This document shows positions 1-10,900 of a stretch of 64,000 bases of DNA, piece after piece. Source of the stretch: Benincasa hispida (taxonomy: Eukaryota; Streptophyta; Magnoliopsida; Cucurbitales; Cucurbitaceae). The stretch lies in assembly GCF_009727055.1 (NCBI RefSeq), contig NC_052350.1:24915933-24979932 (forward strand), read 5' to 3'. The notes below the pieces were generated by a model, which saw nothing but the letters and a program-made list of their open reading frames with translations, did no database searches and was not told the DNA's origin. Position 1 is the stretch's first letter; each line of letters starts with the position of its first letter. Position numbers and translations under genes: made by a program.

Positions 1-555
1 AGAGGAGAGGCAAGAATTGGGAGATTTGGTATCAGCGTATCGGGTCCATCCAAATAAACCTACAAAACAGGCCATATTATGTTATTTCTGATAAGGCACA
101 AACAAGAGCCGCGTCAGATGAATTCAGGATCTCGATAATTTGGGCCTTAATTCCGTCCCCACAATTCCCCTTATTCTCTCAACATCACTGTCTCAAATGT
201 CTGCCCCTGCCTACCATTTTTGCCCCCCGCCTTCGAATCTTTTTTAATCATTCTTATTATTATGTTCTCAAACAAATTATTGTAACAAACATTACATTAT
301 GGGGTTAAAAATAATTCTGAAATGTCCAGTACTATGTTGCCTTGCCTGCCCCTCATTCACCCAAAAATAATTCAACACATTTTTCCTGCAGTGGACAGAA
401 TAATAGCCAAGTAAAAAGCGTATAATTATTGAAATGACATCCAACTAAAAATGTGGGGATCCATATGACAATTAATATATATTATTTCAATTAATTTCCC
501 TATGAAGCCTCTATTTAATTAGCCCACACGTACACACTCTTCCACTTCATTTCTC
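1..555. other. Intergenic AT-rich sequence
   Basis: No open frame with recognisable protein character, no RNA gene and no clear repeat boundary is visible. The stretch is ordinary AT-rich plant intergenic DNA. Confidence 0.5.
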
Positions 556-780
556 CTACGGGTCATGGTCGTCACCGTCGGCCTCCCTTTGACGACGGCG
601 GAGAAACCACGGCGGAGGAACCGGCGGAGGAAACGTTGTCTGCTGGTGCTTAAGCGTCTTAAGACTCGAGGCTATATCCTTAGACGATGTATATTCATGC
701 TCCTGTGCTGGCACGACGACACCGTTTCGGATTAGTGATGAACGGTACTGATCCAACTCATCGGACGGCCACTGGCTACT
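556..780 (-). CDS. Unrecognised small open frame (possible exon or relic)
   Basis: An open frame of about 75 codons runs on the minus strand from a stop at 783-781 to a stop at 556. It is richer in GC than its surroundings and encodes a Pro-rich then Arg/Asp-rich tail (FPPPVPPPWFLRRRQ). It has no in-frame ATG. The first ATG downstream of the TATA-like box (817-815) opens a 13-codon frame and the next (761-759) a 9-codon frame, both shifted from this one. A CTCTAG just upstream could be a 3' splice site. It may be a last exon, a frameshifted relic or noncoding. I do not recognise the protein family. Confidence 0.22.
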   Translation of the reverse strand, partial: SSQWPSDELDQYRSSLIRNGVVVPAQEHEYTSSKDIASSLKTLKHQQTTFPPPVPPPWFLRRRQREADGDDHDP

Positions 781-844
781 CTAGAGAAAAGCTTTCTCTA
801 CTCTCTCTCTTGTACATGATCGAAAGAGACTTATGGAGGAGCCC

Positions 845-851
845 TTTTATA
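845..851 (-). promoter_or_regulatory. Candidate TATA box (TATAAAA)
   Basis: TATAAAA on the minus strand in a GC-flanked context (CCCCTATAAAAGGGC), followed at the right spacing by CT/GA-rich leader-like sequence and then the open frame ending at 556. It suggests a real minus-strand transcription start near 820, but the downstream coding frame is not convincing. Confidence 0.35.
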
Positions 852-937
852 GGGGTTAAATGAAAAGTAGCCTTAACTTTTAAAACAAATGGTTTTTGGA
901 CTCCAGCTAATGTTATCATCCTCTGAAATTTCCATCT

Positions 938-1202
938 CAATCTTTCTTTCTTCTTTCTTCTTTTTTTCTTCCTTCTTCTTTTTGCCGCTTTTGTTTCCTT
1001 TTTTTCCTTTTTTCTACTTTTTTTTTTCTTGTTTCGTTTTTTTTTTTGTTTTTTGCGTCGTTATCCTCTTCTTCTTTCCTTTATTATTTTTTTATTGCAT
1101 GATCATCGTCGTCTTCTTCTACCATTTTTTTCTGCGTTCTTCATTGTCGTTGTTGTCGTCTTCTTCTTCACTTTTCTCCTTCTTCTTTCTACAATTTTTT
1201 TT
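938..1202. repeat. Pyrimidine-rich low-complexity tract
   Basis: Almost pure C/T on the plus strand (runs of TTCTTC, TTTTTT and GTCGTC). It generates long Phe/Ser-rich or Lys/Glu-rich spurious frames on both strands. I see no gene here. Confidence 0.8.
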
Positions 1203-2699
1203 TAGCAAAAAATCGGAGGAAAAAAAAAAAGCTAGAGCGCGAGAAGCGACAGATAGAAACGAGAAACAAGAATAAGAATCTAAACAAAACAAAAAGTCAA
1301 AGAAAAAAGTTGCAATTATGTTTGAACAATAGGAAAGAGTGAAAAACAAGAGGAAGAAAAGAGAATTTGTTTGAGCATCAAAGTCTCGCGTGCGATTTGA
1401 AGGCAAAACGGTAATTTCATACGTGAAATGTCATTTTTGGGCCAAATTTCATTTAGATATCTAAAAAGAAATCATCCGTACAAACTTCTCTTTTTTTTTT
1501 TTTTTTCTTTTTTTTTTTGAATGATTGGTCTTGAGTTGAGCCGGCAGTAGATTAAAATGGACTGGGGGATAAGTTTGTTATTTTTAACTGTGCCGTAAAA
1601 TTTGTAACACCGTTTTCATGTAGGTAATACAAGGTGGCTACTGGTGGTGGTCTTCGATTTGAGTTTATTTCTTTTTCTTCTCTCTCTCTCTTTTAATTTT
1701 TCTTAAGAGAATTGTGTTTGTTTTAATTACCCATGTGATAAAAATGTGTGGTAAAAAATATTGCACGAATTATTTTTTTCAAACAAGTACTTAATATACG
1801 TTTTATTTCACTCCCAGCAAATATATATATATATATATAAAAAAAAAATCTAAAGACTGCAAAACCAACTGAAACGACTTAGGTCGATCAATTTATGAGC
1901 ATTCCCAAAAATGCAAGTTTGATTATTAAAATAAAAAAGGAACACTTCATGTGCGAAAATGTTGTCGTAAGAGCTTTTTTTAGGAAGATATTATTATCAA
2001 AATTTAGAATAATTCAAATGACTTTTATTAGTAATAGGTTTCTACACATGTGTTTTGCACGTGGTTTTTTTCATTTAGAATTTAAATATATTTAATTAGA
2101 ATTAAATGTAAGGTTGTATGCATTTTTATGAATAAAATTTTAAAAATAAATTAACTAAATATTTTATATTCTAAGCTTTTCATATTCTAACTTATCACAA
2201 TTTTATAAATTTTATTTAATTGAAGAAAGTATTAGTCGATGTAGCTTCTAATTTTTAAATAAAATTATTTTATGAAAAAAATCTTTGCATTAGTGACTTA
2301 TAAAATTATAGTGCATAATAAAATAAATTAATTCATTTATTCCAAATAAGATATTTTAAGAAAAATTGAATAATACTATCTTTCGTTAATGTGTTTCTAA
2401 AATTATATATATATTCATTATATATTTTTAAAAACTTAAAAAATGTGAGGGATTAATCATTATCATGGATGTAATAAAAACTAACAAAAAAAAAAAAAAA
2501 AAAAAAAAAAAAGAAGAAGAAGAAAAAAGGAAACAGGAAAGGATGAACATATAAATAACACAATAATCCTATAGCTAGCTAAATATTACCAAGCTTCATT
2601 ATAGGGTTTTTGTTTTTGTTTTTTAAAAGAAAAAAAAACTTTTCTCCTCTAAGATAACAAACGGGTGCAAGAAAAAAAACATATAAACATTTTTTTCAA
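1203..2699. other. Intergenic AT-rich sequence with simple repeats
   Basis: Contains T-rich runs near 1,490-1,520, a short (TA)n at about 1,820-1,838 and an A-run at about 2,487-2,512. No gene or RNA is recognised. Confidence 0.6.
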
Positions 2700-3400
2700 T
2701 TATTGAGAGTTGATACGGTTGAATAAGAAATTTTGGACCAATCGCAAATTGTCATGCTATTTACTAAATTAATGACGAAATTCTAAATAATTGAATTTGA
2801 GATTAATTATAAGTTGACATGTGTCCCAAATTGAAGTTGAAGACATCGGCGAATTTTGATGATGCCACATGTTTCCTTCATGAACTTTGAACAAAATTAA
2901 TTTGGTCCAATTTGTTATTACTATTTAGGCTAAACTCCAATTGAGCCCAAAAATAGGATTAATTTGACCAAAATGTCAAATAAGACTCAAATTCAATTAG
3001 CTGGACCAAGAGCCAGGTCTATGGACCAACCAAGCCCAGACCCATGAAACCCACCCTGAAAACTCTATAAATAGAGGAGTTCTTTCTTTTGTGAGGGTCA
3101 ACAATTCTACACTCCAAAAAGCCTAGAGGGAATTCTCTACAATCAGAAGACTCCTTGATTCCTGAAGACTGAACCACTCGTCAAGCTCTGAAGGTACAAA
3201 GATTCTTCTAGGACTTCTAACTTTAAGAACACCATGCGCTCTACTTCCTCAAGTCAAGTGTACGCATTCAATCAAGAGAGAATAAGAAGATCAAGTACTA
3301 GAGATTGAACCATATCACATAAAATCAACATAAACATAAGTTCAACTTCACGAAATAAATCTCTCAGAAAATCTAGTGTGGACAAATTGACACGCCCAGT
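2700..3400 (+). mobile_element. LTR of a disrupted retrotransposon (5' LTR-like)
   Basis: The segment has promoter-like architecture for an LTR: a TATA box (TATAAATA at about 3,066-3,073) followed by a leader-like region, ending in GACACGCCCAGTG, which resembles the leader/primer site just inside a plant LTR element. The continuation (CTCAGTGGAACATCTCTACC) lies about 2.2 kb downstream at 5,591-5,633, so the element was split by the insertion at 3,403-5,590. No coding region of this outer element remains beyond about 5,640. The left boundary is approximate and the superfamily is not determined. Confidence 0.5.
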
Positions 3401-3848
3401 GTAATGACCTAGATTTGTACGCATACAGAAAATTAAATGTCAAATATTAAGCAGGACGAAATTTTGTTTAGAGAGGTGGTAAATGTAATACCCTAACCCT
3501 AATATAGAAAGCAGGAAAACAAATAAAAAATATAATTAAGAATGAAAAATATATAAATTTAATAGGAAAATCGGGTGAAAATTTAGAAGGGAAAAAATAG
3601 GAAATTTATTTCTTATCCAAAAATAATGAATAAGGGAGCAGAATCAAGGAGGATTAATTAGAAGTTGGACGCTAGCTAATTCAGGAGACAACGGGCAGTA
3701 GATAATTTTTTGTTTGGGCACTGCTCATTGGAAGAATTGGAGGTGAATTAATTGCCCATATACTCTTAAAATTTGAAAGAGTTAAAAAGAGGAAGTGGAA
3801 TCCACAAGCAGTGAAGGCAACCACGCGTGAAAACTAGCGAGAGTGGAG

Positions 3849-3886
3849 CTGTCTCTTATACACATCTAGATGTGTATAAGAGACAG
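3849..3886. other. Nextera mate-pair junction adapter, copy 1 (artefact)
   Basis: A perfect 38-bp palindrome made of two head-to-head 19-bp Tn5 mosaic ends (AGATGTGTATAAGAGACAG and its complement). This is exactly the junction left when Nextera mate-pair fragments are circularised. It is not plant sequence and marks a chimeric join in the assembly. Confidence 0.95.
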
Positions 3887-4135
3887 CTACAAGGGACCCC
3901 ATGCATTATGTTTGTTCACGATTACATTAAAATCAAGTTTTGATTAGGTGTAAGTTATGCTTCTAGTCTAATCTTACGTTTATGTTAATGGTTGATGCTG
4001 GATGCGACTCTGGCCCTACTGACTGCATGACCAGCTAATCATCAGATGAGTTAGTTTTCACTTAGGTCCTCATCTTTCTATCAGGGCGGAGAGATTTATG
4101 TTGGAAGCATAACCGACCACTACATGTTATTATAC

Positions 4136-4173
4136 CTGTCTCTTATACACATCTAGATGTGTATAAGAGACAG
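4136..4173. other. Nextera mate-pair junction adapter, copy 2 (artefact)
   Basis: Same 38-bp mosaic-end palindrome. The bases after it repeat LTR sequence already present about 150 bp earlier, as expected of a chimeric read. Confidence 0.95.
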
Positions 4174-4174
4174 G

Positions 4175-4505
4175 CATGACCAGCTAATCATCAGATGAGT
4201 TAGTTTTCACTTAGGTCCTCATCTTTCTATCAGGGCGGAGAGATTTATGTTGGAAGCATAACCGACCACTACATGTTATTATACGTTTTCGCTCCCAACC
4301 ATATGTTTTCATGACATGTTGCTTGTGATTGTGCATTTGGTCACTACCCTACGTGAGAACTACTTACTGGGTATATTATATACTCATCCCATATTTTTAC
4401 AGACTTTGTAGGTAAGGACACAGCGTAGATGGCAGAATTGGACGTCGCTCAAATGGCCAACCATCAAACTCACTATTATAGGCATATGCATTTTGTACCA
4501 CCACG
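4175..4505 (+). repeat. LTR block duplicated at 5,078-5,408
   Basis: From CATGACCAGCTAATCATC to the TTTTGTACCA region, this segment is nearly identical to 5,078-5,408, and part of it also occurs at 4,025-4,135. Adapter palindromes bound the copies, so assembly duplication of one LTR region is more likely than real tandem duplication. Confidence 0.8.
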
Positions 4506-4512
4506 CTAAAGA

Positions 4513-4550
4513 CTGTCTCTTATACACATCTAGATGTGTATAAGAGACAG
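4513..4550. other. Nextera mate-pair junction adapter, copy 3 (artefact)
   Basis: Same 38-bp palindrome. It interrupts LTR sequence just after CCACGCTAAAGA, where the intact copy at about 5,403 continues differently. Confidence 0.95.
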
Positions 4551-4626
4551 CACCCCTCTAGTCCAACATTACGTTTATGCTAATGGTTGATGTTGGATTC
4601 GACTCTGGCCCTACTGACTGCATGAT

Positions 4627-4664
4627 CTGTCTCTTATACACATCTAGATGTGTATAAGAGACAG
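4627..4664. other. Nextera mate-pair junction adapter, copy 4 (artefact)
   Basis: Same 38-bp palindrome, only 76 bp after copy 3. The short LTR piece between them cannot be trusted as contiguous. Confidence 0.95.
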
Positions 4665-4728
4665 CCTCCAGGCCTAATCTTATGTTATGTTTATGCTAGG
4701 GACTAGCAGGGTATGTATGGTTGCAAAC

Positions 4729-4766
4729 CTGTCTCTTATACACATCTAGATGTGTATAAGAGACAG
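4729..4766. other. Nextera mate-pair junction adapter, copy 5 (artefact)
   Basis: Same 38-bp palindrome. The sequence after it (CACCCCTCTAGTCC) is the same as that after copy 3, indicating collapsed or repeated use of the same reads. Confidence 0.95.
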
Positions 4767-5590
4767 CACCCCTCTAGTCCAACATTACGTTTATGCTAAT
4801 GGTTGATGTTGGATGCGACTCTGGCCCTACTGACTGCATGACCCGCTAATCATCAGATGGGTTAGTTTCCGCTTAAGTCCTCATCTTCCTATCAGGGCGG
4901 AGAAATTTATGCTTCCAGGGCTGGCAGGGCATGTATGGTTGCACCCCTCCAGGCCTAATCTTATGTTATGTTTATGCTAGGGACTAGCAGGGTATGTATG
5001 GTTGCACCCCTCTAGTCCAACATTACGTTTATGCTAATTGTTGATGTTGGATTCGACTCTGGCCCTACTGACTGCATGACCAGCTAATCATCAGATGAGT
5101 TAGTTTTCACTTAGGTCCTCATCTTTCTATCAGGGCGGAGAGATTTATGTTGGAAGCATAACCGACCACTACATGTTATTATACGTTTTCGCTCCCAACC
5201 ATATGTTTTCATGACATGTTGCTTGTGATTGTGCATTTGGTTACTACCCTACGTGAGAACTACTTACTGGGTATATTATATACTCATCCCATATTTTTAC
5301 AGACTTTGTAGGTAAGGACACAGCGTAGATGGCAGAATTGAACGTCGCTCAAATGGCCAACCATCAAACTCACTATTATAGGCAACATGCATTTTGTACC
5401 ATCACGATAATGTTTTACTGATCCTGGTGTTTTGATAAATAAACTTTTTATATAGTTTTTCTATCTAATTAATAAAATTTAGATATGTATGTTCTTTAAA
5501 ATTTTCACCAAAACTCATCTCATGATAGAAAAGTCTAAGTATGCATGTCGTAGTGGTCGGATCATAATGTGTAAGGATCCGGACGTTACA

Positions 5591-6337
5591 CTCAGTGGAA
5601 CATCTCTACCTCTCATCTCTCTCGTCATCCAAATCAAAAACTAAGATACGGATACGTCTAAGGATGCATCATTTTTTATATATATATTTCTAAAAAATGA
5701 GGGTACGGATACGTTGAAGATACATTTTTTTCTTTAAAAATTCTAGGATATAGATAAATTTAGCATACAAATTAATAACAATAGCACAAAATAGAATACA
5801 AACACTGAAATACAATACAAAAAAAGCAACATCTAAGATGTTGAAGTATAGTAGTTAATAAAATGAAAAAGAAAAGTGACTCATATTGCAAAAAAGAAGA
5901 AGAAGAAGATTAGAAAGAGGAGTATGAAGATAAACGAAGAACTTATTGTTGAAGATATCCAAATAGTTTATATTTTGGTAGACTTTGTGGGGATTCAAAT
6001 GTGAAAATGGAGATTAGATGATTTTAATCTGGGGTTTGGTCTGTCATTTTTTTTCTTTTAGTTTTGGACTCGAGTAGTGAGCTTTTTAAATAAGTTGCCT
6101 AATTTTAGATTGGGAAAGATAGATGAGTTACTTGTCTTTTTTCTTAAGAAAAAAATACGCATAGAAATAGATACATCAAATCACGTGTCAGTTACGTAGC
6201 TGGAAAGTATCTGAAAGTATAGATACGTCAAATCGCATGTTAGATACGTATCTGGGAAGTATCTGAAAGTATCGGTATTCGATACGTGTTTGATACTGAT
6301 TCTTTGCCTCACATGAAGTATCTGTGCTTCGTAGCTG
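5591..6337. other. Resumption of outer LTR element, then GATACG-rich repeat remnants
   Basis: 5,591-5,633 continues the outer retrotransposon leader. After that come AT-rich sequence and repeated GATACG/GTATCT motifs (5,640-5,730 and 6,150-6,300), a degenerate dispersed repeat I cannot classify. No gene is seen. Confidence 0.45.
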
Positions 6338-6601
6338 TTAGGCTTCGGAAGGAGGCGCAAGTGGACCAAGAAACCTTAGAGAAGGAGCTGGTGCTTTGTG
6401 CTTCTTGGACTCCTTCTTGCTAGGCACCAGTACCAAAACCTCAACGGAAGACAATAGGACTGGTCGGAGTAGGAGAAAAACTTTCAGGAGTAGGTGGAGA
6501 TTCCGTTGGAGTTGGTATGGGAGAAGAAGGAATCGACGTTGTAGGCTACAACAAACCCCAAAGTTACGTGAAGATGAAAAAGTGAGTGCAAACTTATTCA
6601 A
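6338..6601 (-). pseudogene. Arabinogalactan-protein relic (classical, Lys-rich type)
   Basis: Read on the minus strand, one frame gives a Pro/Ser/Thr-rich stretch (PTPTESPPTPESFSPTPTSP) and, after a frame change, another gives a Lys-rich patch and Pro-rich tail (SKKESKKHKAPAPS then GPLAPPSEA). This order is typical of classical arabinogalactan proteins, whose prolines are hydroxylated and glycosylated and which are tethered by a GPI anchor outside the plasma membrane. Here the frame is broken, no clean signal peptide precedes it, and the hydrophobic GPI-anchor signal is missing because the frame stops right after APPSEA. It is best read as a truncated, frameshifted fragment. The short low-complexity match is the main uncertainty. 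Confidence 0.5.
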
Positions 6602-7731
6602 ATGCGTAAGGGTATTTTCGATCTTTTCTTTTCAATCCATTAGTGAAATTGGGCTGAGCTTATCGATTTTTGACATTTTTTAAAAATCCATGAACATGGG
6701 ACACCGGCCTAATTTTTAAAAACATTTTTTAAATTTCTGCAATTGCCCCTTTTGAGATTGTATTCCAATTTGGTTTTAGGTTTAATCAAAACTTTGATCT
6801 TTCTACTTTTAGCTTTAGTTCATTTTGGTCCCTATATTTTAAAATGTTCATTTCAATCTTTATATTATTATTTTACTTTAATTCATTTAATCCTTGTACT
6901 TTGAACCTTGGTTAATTTGATCATGTACTTTTAATTTTGGTTGATTTTGGCCTCTGCACATACTTTTGACAATTTTCGTCACTTTATTTACATTTTTAGT
7001 TTCATTTTTGAAAGACTAAATTGATCCCTTTTTATAAGTTTAAAAACCAAAATGAATCATCCTTAAAAAGTATAAGGACCAAAATAAATCCTTTTGAAAA
7101 TAGGACCAAAATGAATATTTTGAAGGTTTAAATCTTATTTTGGTTCTTGAACTTTGAATCTTATTTTATTTTGGTTTACAAACTTTAAAAAACGTCTATT
7201 TTAGTCCTTGCACTTTTAAAAAGTGCTTAATTTAGTTCTTGCTATTAAGATTTTATTTACTCTTAAACATAACAGTGAAATGACTTGTATTTTTAGATGA
7301 CTAAACTGTCAAATAAGTTAGTCATGCTAAAAAAATTGAGGGTTTCAATTTTGAATGAGGTGATAAATCGATTTTCTGTAGGTGATCTCAAAAGTCCTTT
7401 TGTGTCTAAGATTTTCGTTGTTCACTATTTTGACACGTTGGTTATTGATATTTTACTTCACCTCATCTTATTCAATCTATGTTAGATGCAATTTTATCCT
7501 TAAATAGATTTTATTTTATCTTTAACATGTTAACATAATTCTAACCATAGGGACCAAAATAAATACTTTTTAAAAATTCAAGGACTAAAGTAGATATTTG
7601 TAAAAATTTAGGAGAAAAATAAATCAAAATTTAAAAGTTTATGGACTAAAAAAAATTTAAACCATATTTTAAAAATATAAGACCAAAACAAATTAAAGTA
7701 CTTTAAAAGAGAAATAAGAGGATAAAGAACC

Positions 7732-7775
<44 letters not shown>

Positions 7776-7790
7776 AAAAAAAAAAAAGGG

Positions 7791-7834
<44 letters not shown>

Positions 7835-7880
7835 GTATTTAAGCCTTGATTTTAAAAAGATGAGTTCCACGACGCCTATT
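6602..7880. other. Degenerate repeat-derived intergenic region
   Basis: Many diverged phrases of the kind GGACCAAAATGAAT / TTTGGTCCTT occur on both strands, typical of old retrotransposon-derived noncoding DNA. It ends in the A-rich tract at about 7,737-7,831, which lies just before the first Nudix gene. Confidence 0.5.
7737..7831 (+). repeat. Long A-rich homopolymer tract
   Basis: About 95 bases of nearly uninterrupted A with short TTTT and GGG interruptions. It could be a retroposon tail, but no upstream retroposon body is recognisable. Length is likely inaccurate, as with most homopolymers. Confidence 0.7.
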
Positions 7881-7912
7881 CATCGATTTTTTGCTATCTG
7901 TTCTGGTAGTTA

Positions 7913-10900
7913 ATGCTTATGGCTACCTCTCCTCCAATTCCACACATGGCCTGCAAATCTCTCGCTTCACACACATTTTGTATCTCTCACGCTTTCTCTT
8001 CAATCTGCAATGCTTCCATGTTTTCCCCCACGAGGTTCCTAACGCCACCTACATTTCGTTCGATGACCTTCGCCTTTCGTTCTGTATCGGTCACCAGCAG
8101 CAGTTTCACTTGGGAAGACGCTGTCCACATTTCCTTGCCAGAAAGCTTTCAGGATGATCCCTCAGATCTTACAGGCTATTTCGAGAAGGTCAAGCTCTGC
8201 AATCGCGGATCAGTAGGTCTCTTTCTCCTTTTTCCTTATGTTTGAATGTTCTAAGTATGTATTTCGGCAGTAATTGTTTGCTTTAATTCGTTTTATTTCA
8301 AATTCAGCGCAGGAAAAGCTATAGATTGATTGAAATGCAGTTCCATATCTGTTTTGAATTGATTAAATTTTCTAACAGGATATGCAATCCGAATTTCTTC
8401 CGTTTGTCATCGATGACCTAATTCTTGGTTATGTGCACCACGGGTGAGGTTCCTACTGTTTTCTTTTTCCTACGCACATCGAAGATATCATCTCTTCTTG
8501 TAGTCCATGCTACTTGTTCGTACTGTTTGATCAAAGTAGGTTGTGTGTATTAGATTATATAATATTAAATTTACTTTCACCCATTAACTTAAACTTTTGG
8601 GTCCATTGGTGATTTAATACTGTATAACAGCACGTGGTACAGGAGGTCAAATGTTCAAACTCTTGTAATATTTACTCGAGACTGGGATCTATATAATATT
8701 CAATTTGTCTTCGTCTGGCTTAAGTTTTTGGGTTAATCGTTAATTTAATAGTGTGTTATGGATAAATTCAATGGATATGTAACTTATGCAGTTTCGGTAG
8801 ACACCTGAAGAAGTATGCCAATGTGTTTACATTCCCCCGAGATGATTCTGTTGAATTTGGCGCTTGTTTAACATTGCATGAATCGCTAAAGACACCGGAA
8901 GATAGGACGCATGCAGTTGGAGATGTAGTCAAATGCTTGGGTGAAGAAGTTATTCCTGGTACAAGGAATGAGGTACTGCTTGTAATTCCAATGTAAAGCA
9001 AGGATTAAAATATTTCTCAGTGCCTGGCTGTTTGGATCGTAACTGTGACATTGTATATAAAATATAATCGCCTTCCTCAGTTTAATGCGCAAATAAGCTG
9101 TTCCGTTCTAGAATAGGTACTTTAGAACAAGATAATGCTTGTTGTGGCTAACAGCATACAACCATGAACTCTGTCAGCTGTACCCTGTGACTTCATCCTT
9201 TGGTGGGCCGGTTTTTTTCTCGCTTGAACGTGCAGCAGCTCCTTATTTTGGAATAAAGGTGTGAATTTTCCCCTTCTACAGCACTATGGGAACTTCTATT
9301 TTCTTGTTCTATTTTTCCGTAATAAACTCTCAAAGAATTAGGCAATATGTCATATGTTTATACAAGTTTGGTTGTTAGGTCTAGATAAAGTTGAAACCTA
9401 CTAATATATGATCGTCCTTTTCAATATAAATACAAAATCTCAAGTAATTTTTGCAGTACTATTCAATTCTGCCTACATTGCTGGAAGTAACTATTCCACT
9501 AATTGATTTCTCTAACTAACTTCTACCTGCCTTCTCTTGGTGCTTCTCTTAGCACAGGTTTATGGAGTTCAGATGAATGGTTATGTTGAAAAGGATGGGA
9601 AGAAATTTTTGTGGATAGCAAAAAGAAGTCAAATGAAGCAAACATTTCCTGGAATGCTGGATGAATTAGTAGCTGGAGGGCTGGTGTGTAATTGACAATA
9701 TTTAACTGTTGTTTAGTTTTCTTGCATGTCACATCTCATGTTAAAAAAAAAAAAAGCGGTTTCCTCCCATGGTTTTAATTATATAAATACTTTAACATTT
9801 TCTCAAACTTGTGGACTTGAATATTTGTAAAAGATCTAAAAAGTGAAAATCAATAGTAATTGACGAGAAAATGACATTACATAGGTTTGAAGTTTGAACA
9901 CAAGATCTTCGATTTCGATACTATGTTGAATCATCTATCAACAAAAGAATTTATTAATAAGTTATGGTAAATTTAATTATATTAATAATTTGACAATTGC
10001 TTTCTCCTTCCATTTTTCAAACACAGGCTTGCAAAGTTTTCCGATTGACTGAGGATAAAATTTCTGTTTTCTTATTCCCTTTTGTTTCTTATGCATGTAA
10101 TTATATGAAAGACGCTTTCTAGAATTGCATTCCTTTATGTGAAATTGAGCCTGTTTAAGTTTCAGTCGACTCGTATTTGCTCTGTTTTGTTAAATGTAGT
10201 TAAGGCAGGCTACACTGATGATTTTTAGTTGTATTTGACTTTCTGTTTGAATGATAAGGTTGGATAGTTAATTACAAAATTAGCTAGGTTCTGATACTGA
10301 CACATTTATATTTCTGGCTGAGACGGGTGAATTTTTATAATTTCCTACGAGCAGTAGAGAATCTGCCCAAACAGGGTTTGAGAAATGCATAAGAAAAGTT
10401 GGATACTGATGAAATGGGGAAAAAACAGGGGAGATTAGAAGTTAGAAATGTGCACTTGAATGCTGAACATCATGATTATTATCGTACCTTTATAACCAGC
10501 CCCTGACGATATGTTAGTGACAGCCTCAGGGCATCCCCTGCGGAGAGAATCTGATGAAGGAATGTGAGGAGGAAGCAGGCATACCAAGATCAATATCAAA
10601 TAAGTAAATTCATAACAAAAATAATTATAATGTCACATTATTAGTCTAACCTTGTATTACATGGCTATGGTAGACGTAAACCTGGTGACTTTATAAAGCT
10701 TTTTTTTTTCAGGGCCATGCCAGTTGGTGCCGTTTCATATTCAGACATCAAGGATTATAGTTACAAGAGAGATGTTCTATTTTGTTACGATCTAAAGCTT
10801 CCTGAAAATTTTATACCGAAGAATCAAGGTTAGTTAACATGATCAATTTTCATTTACATGATCATTCAAAATTTAGATGAGGTCTCTTACATTGAATTTA

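Larger units (their letters stand above)
3403..5590 (+). mobile_element. Ty3/gypsy-like 3' end: pol tail, polypurine tract and 3' LTR
   Basis: GGACGAAATTTTG at 3,454 followed by a purine-rich GAGAGGTGGTAAA at 3,471-3,483 and then TGTAATACCC at 3,484 is the usual order at the end of plant Ty3/gypsy elements: integrase C-terminus, polypurine tract, LTR start. The LTR end is taken as GGACGTTACA at 5,581-5,590. The flanks CCCAGTG (before) and CTCAGTG (after) look like an imperfect target-site duplication inside the outer LTR element. The LTR body is scrambled by duplicated blocks and adapter sequence, so its true length cannot be read here. Confidence 0.55.

Noticed and set aside
889..1406. Overlapping 128- and 95-codon frames on opposite strands
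   Set aside because: Both derive from the pyrimidine-rich tract; composition is almost only Phe/Ser/Leu or Lys/Glu, with no domain.
3490..3502. CCCTAACCCTAA, resembling plant telomere repeat
   Set aside because: Only about two units, and it sits at the start of an LTR; chance or LTR sequence rather than an interstitial telomere.
3849..4766. Genuine Tn5/IS50 transposon ends or horizontally acquired bacterial DNA
   Set aside because: There is no IS50 sequence between the ends, and the head-to-head 38-bp form is exactly the library junction.
3849..5410. CRISPR-like array (38-bp repeats with spacers)
   Set aside because: Repeats are sequencing adapters, spacers are duplicated LTR sequence of unequal length, and the host is a plant nucleus.
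6396..6683. 95-codon plus-strand frame opposite the AGP relic
   Set aside because: It is Arg-rich shadow coding of a Pro-rich minus strand; no family resemblance.
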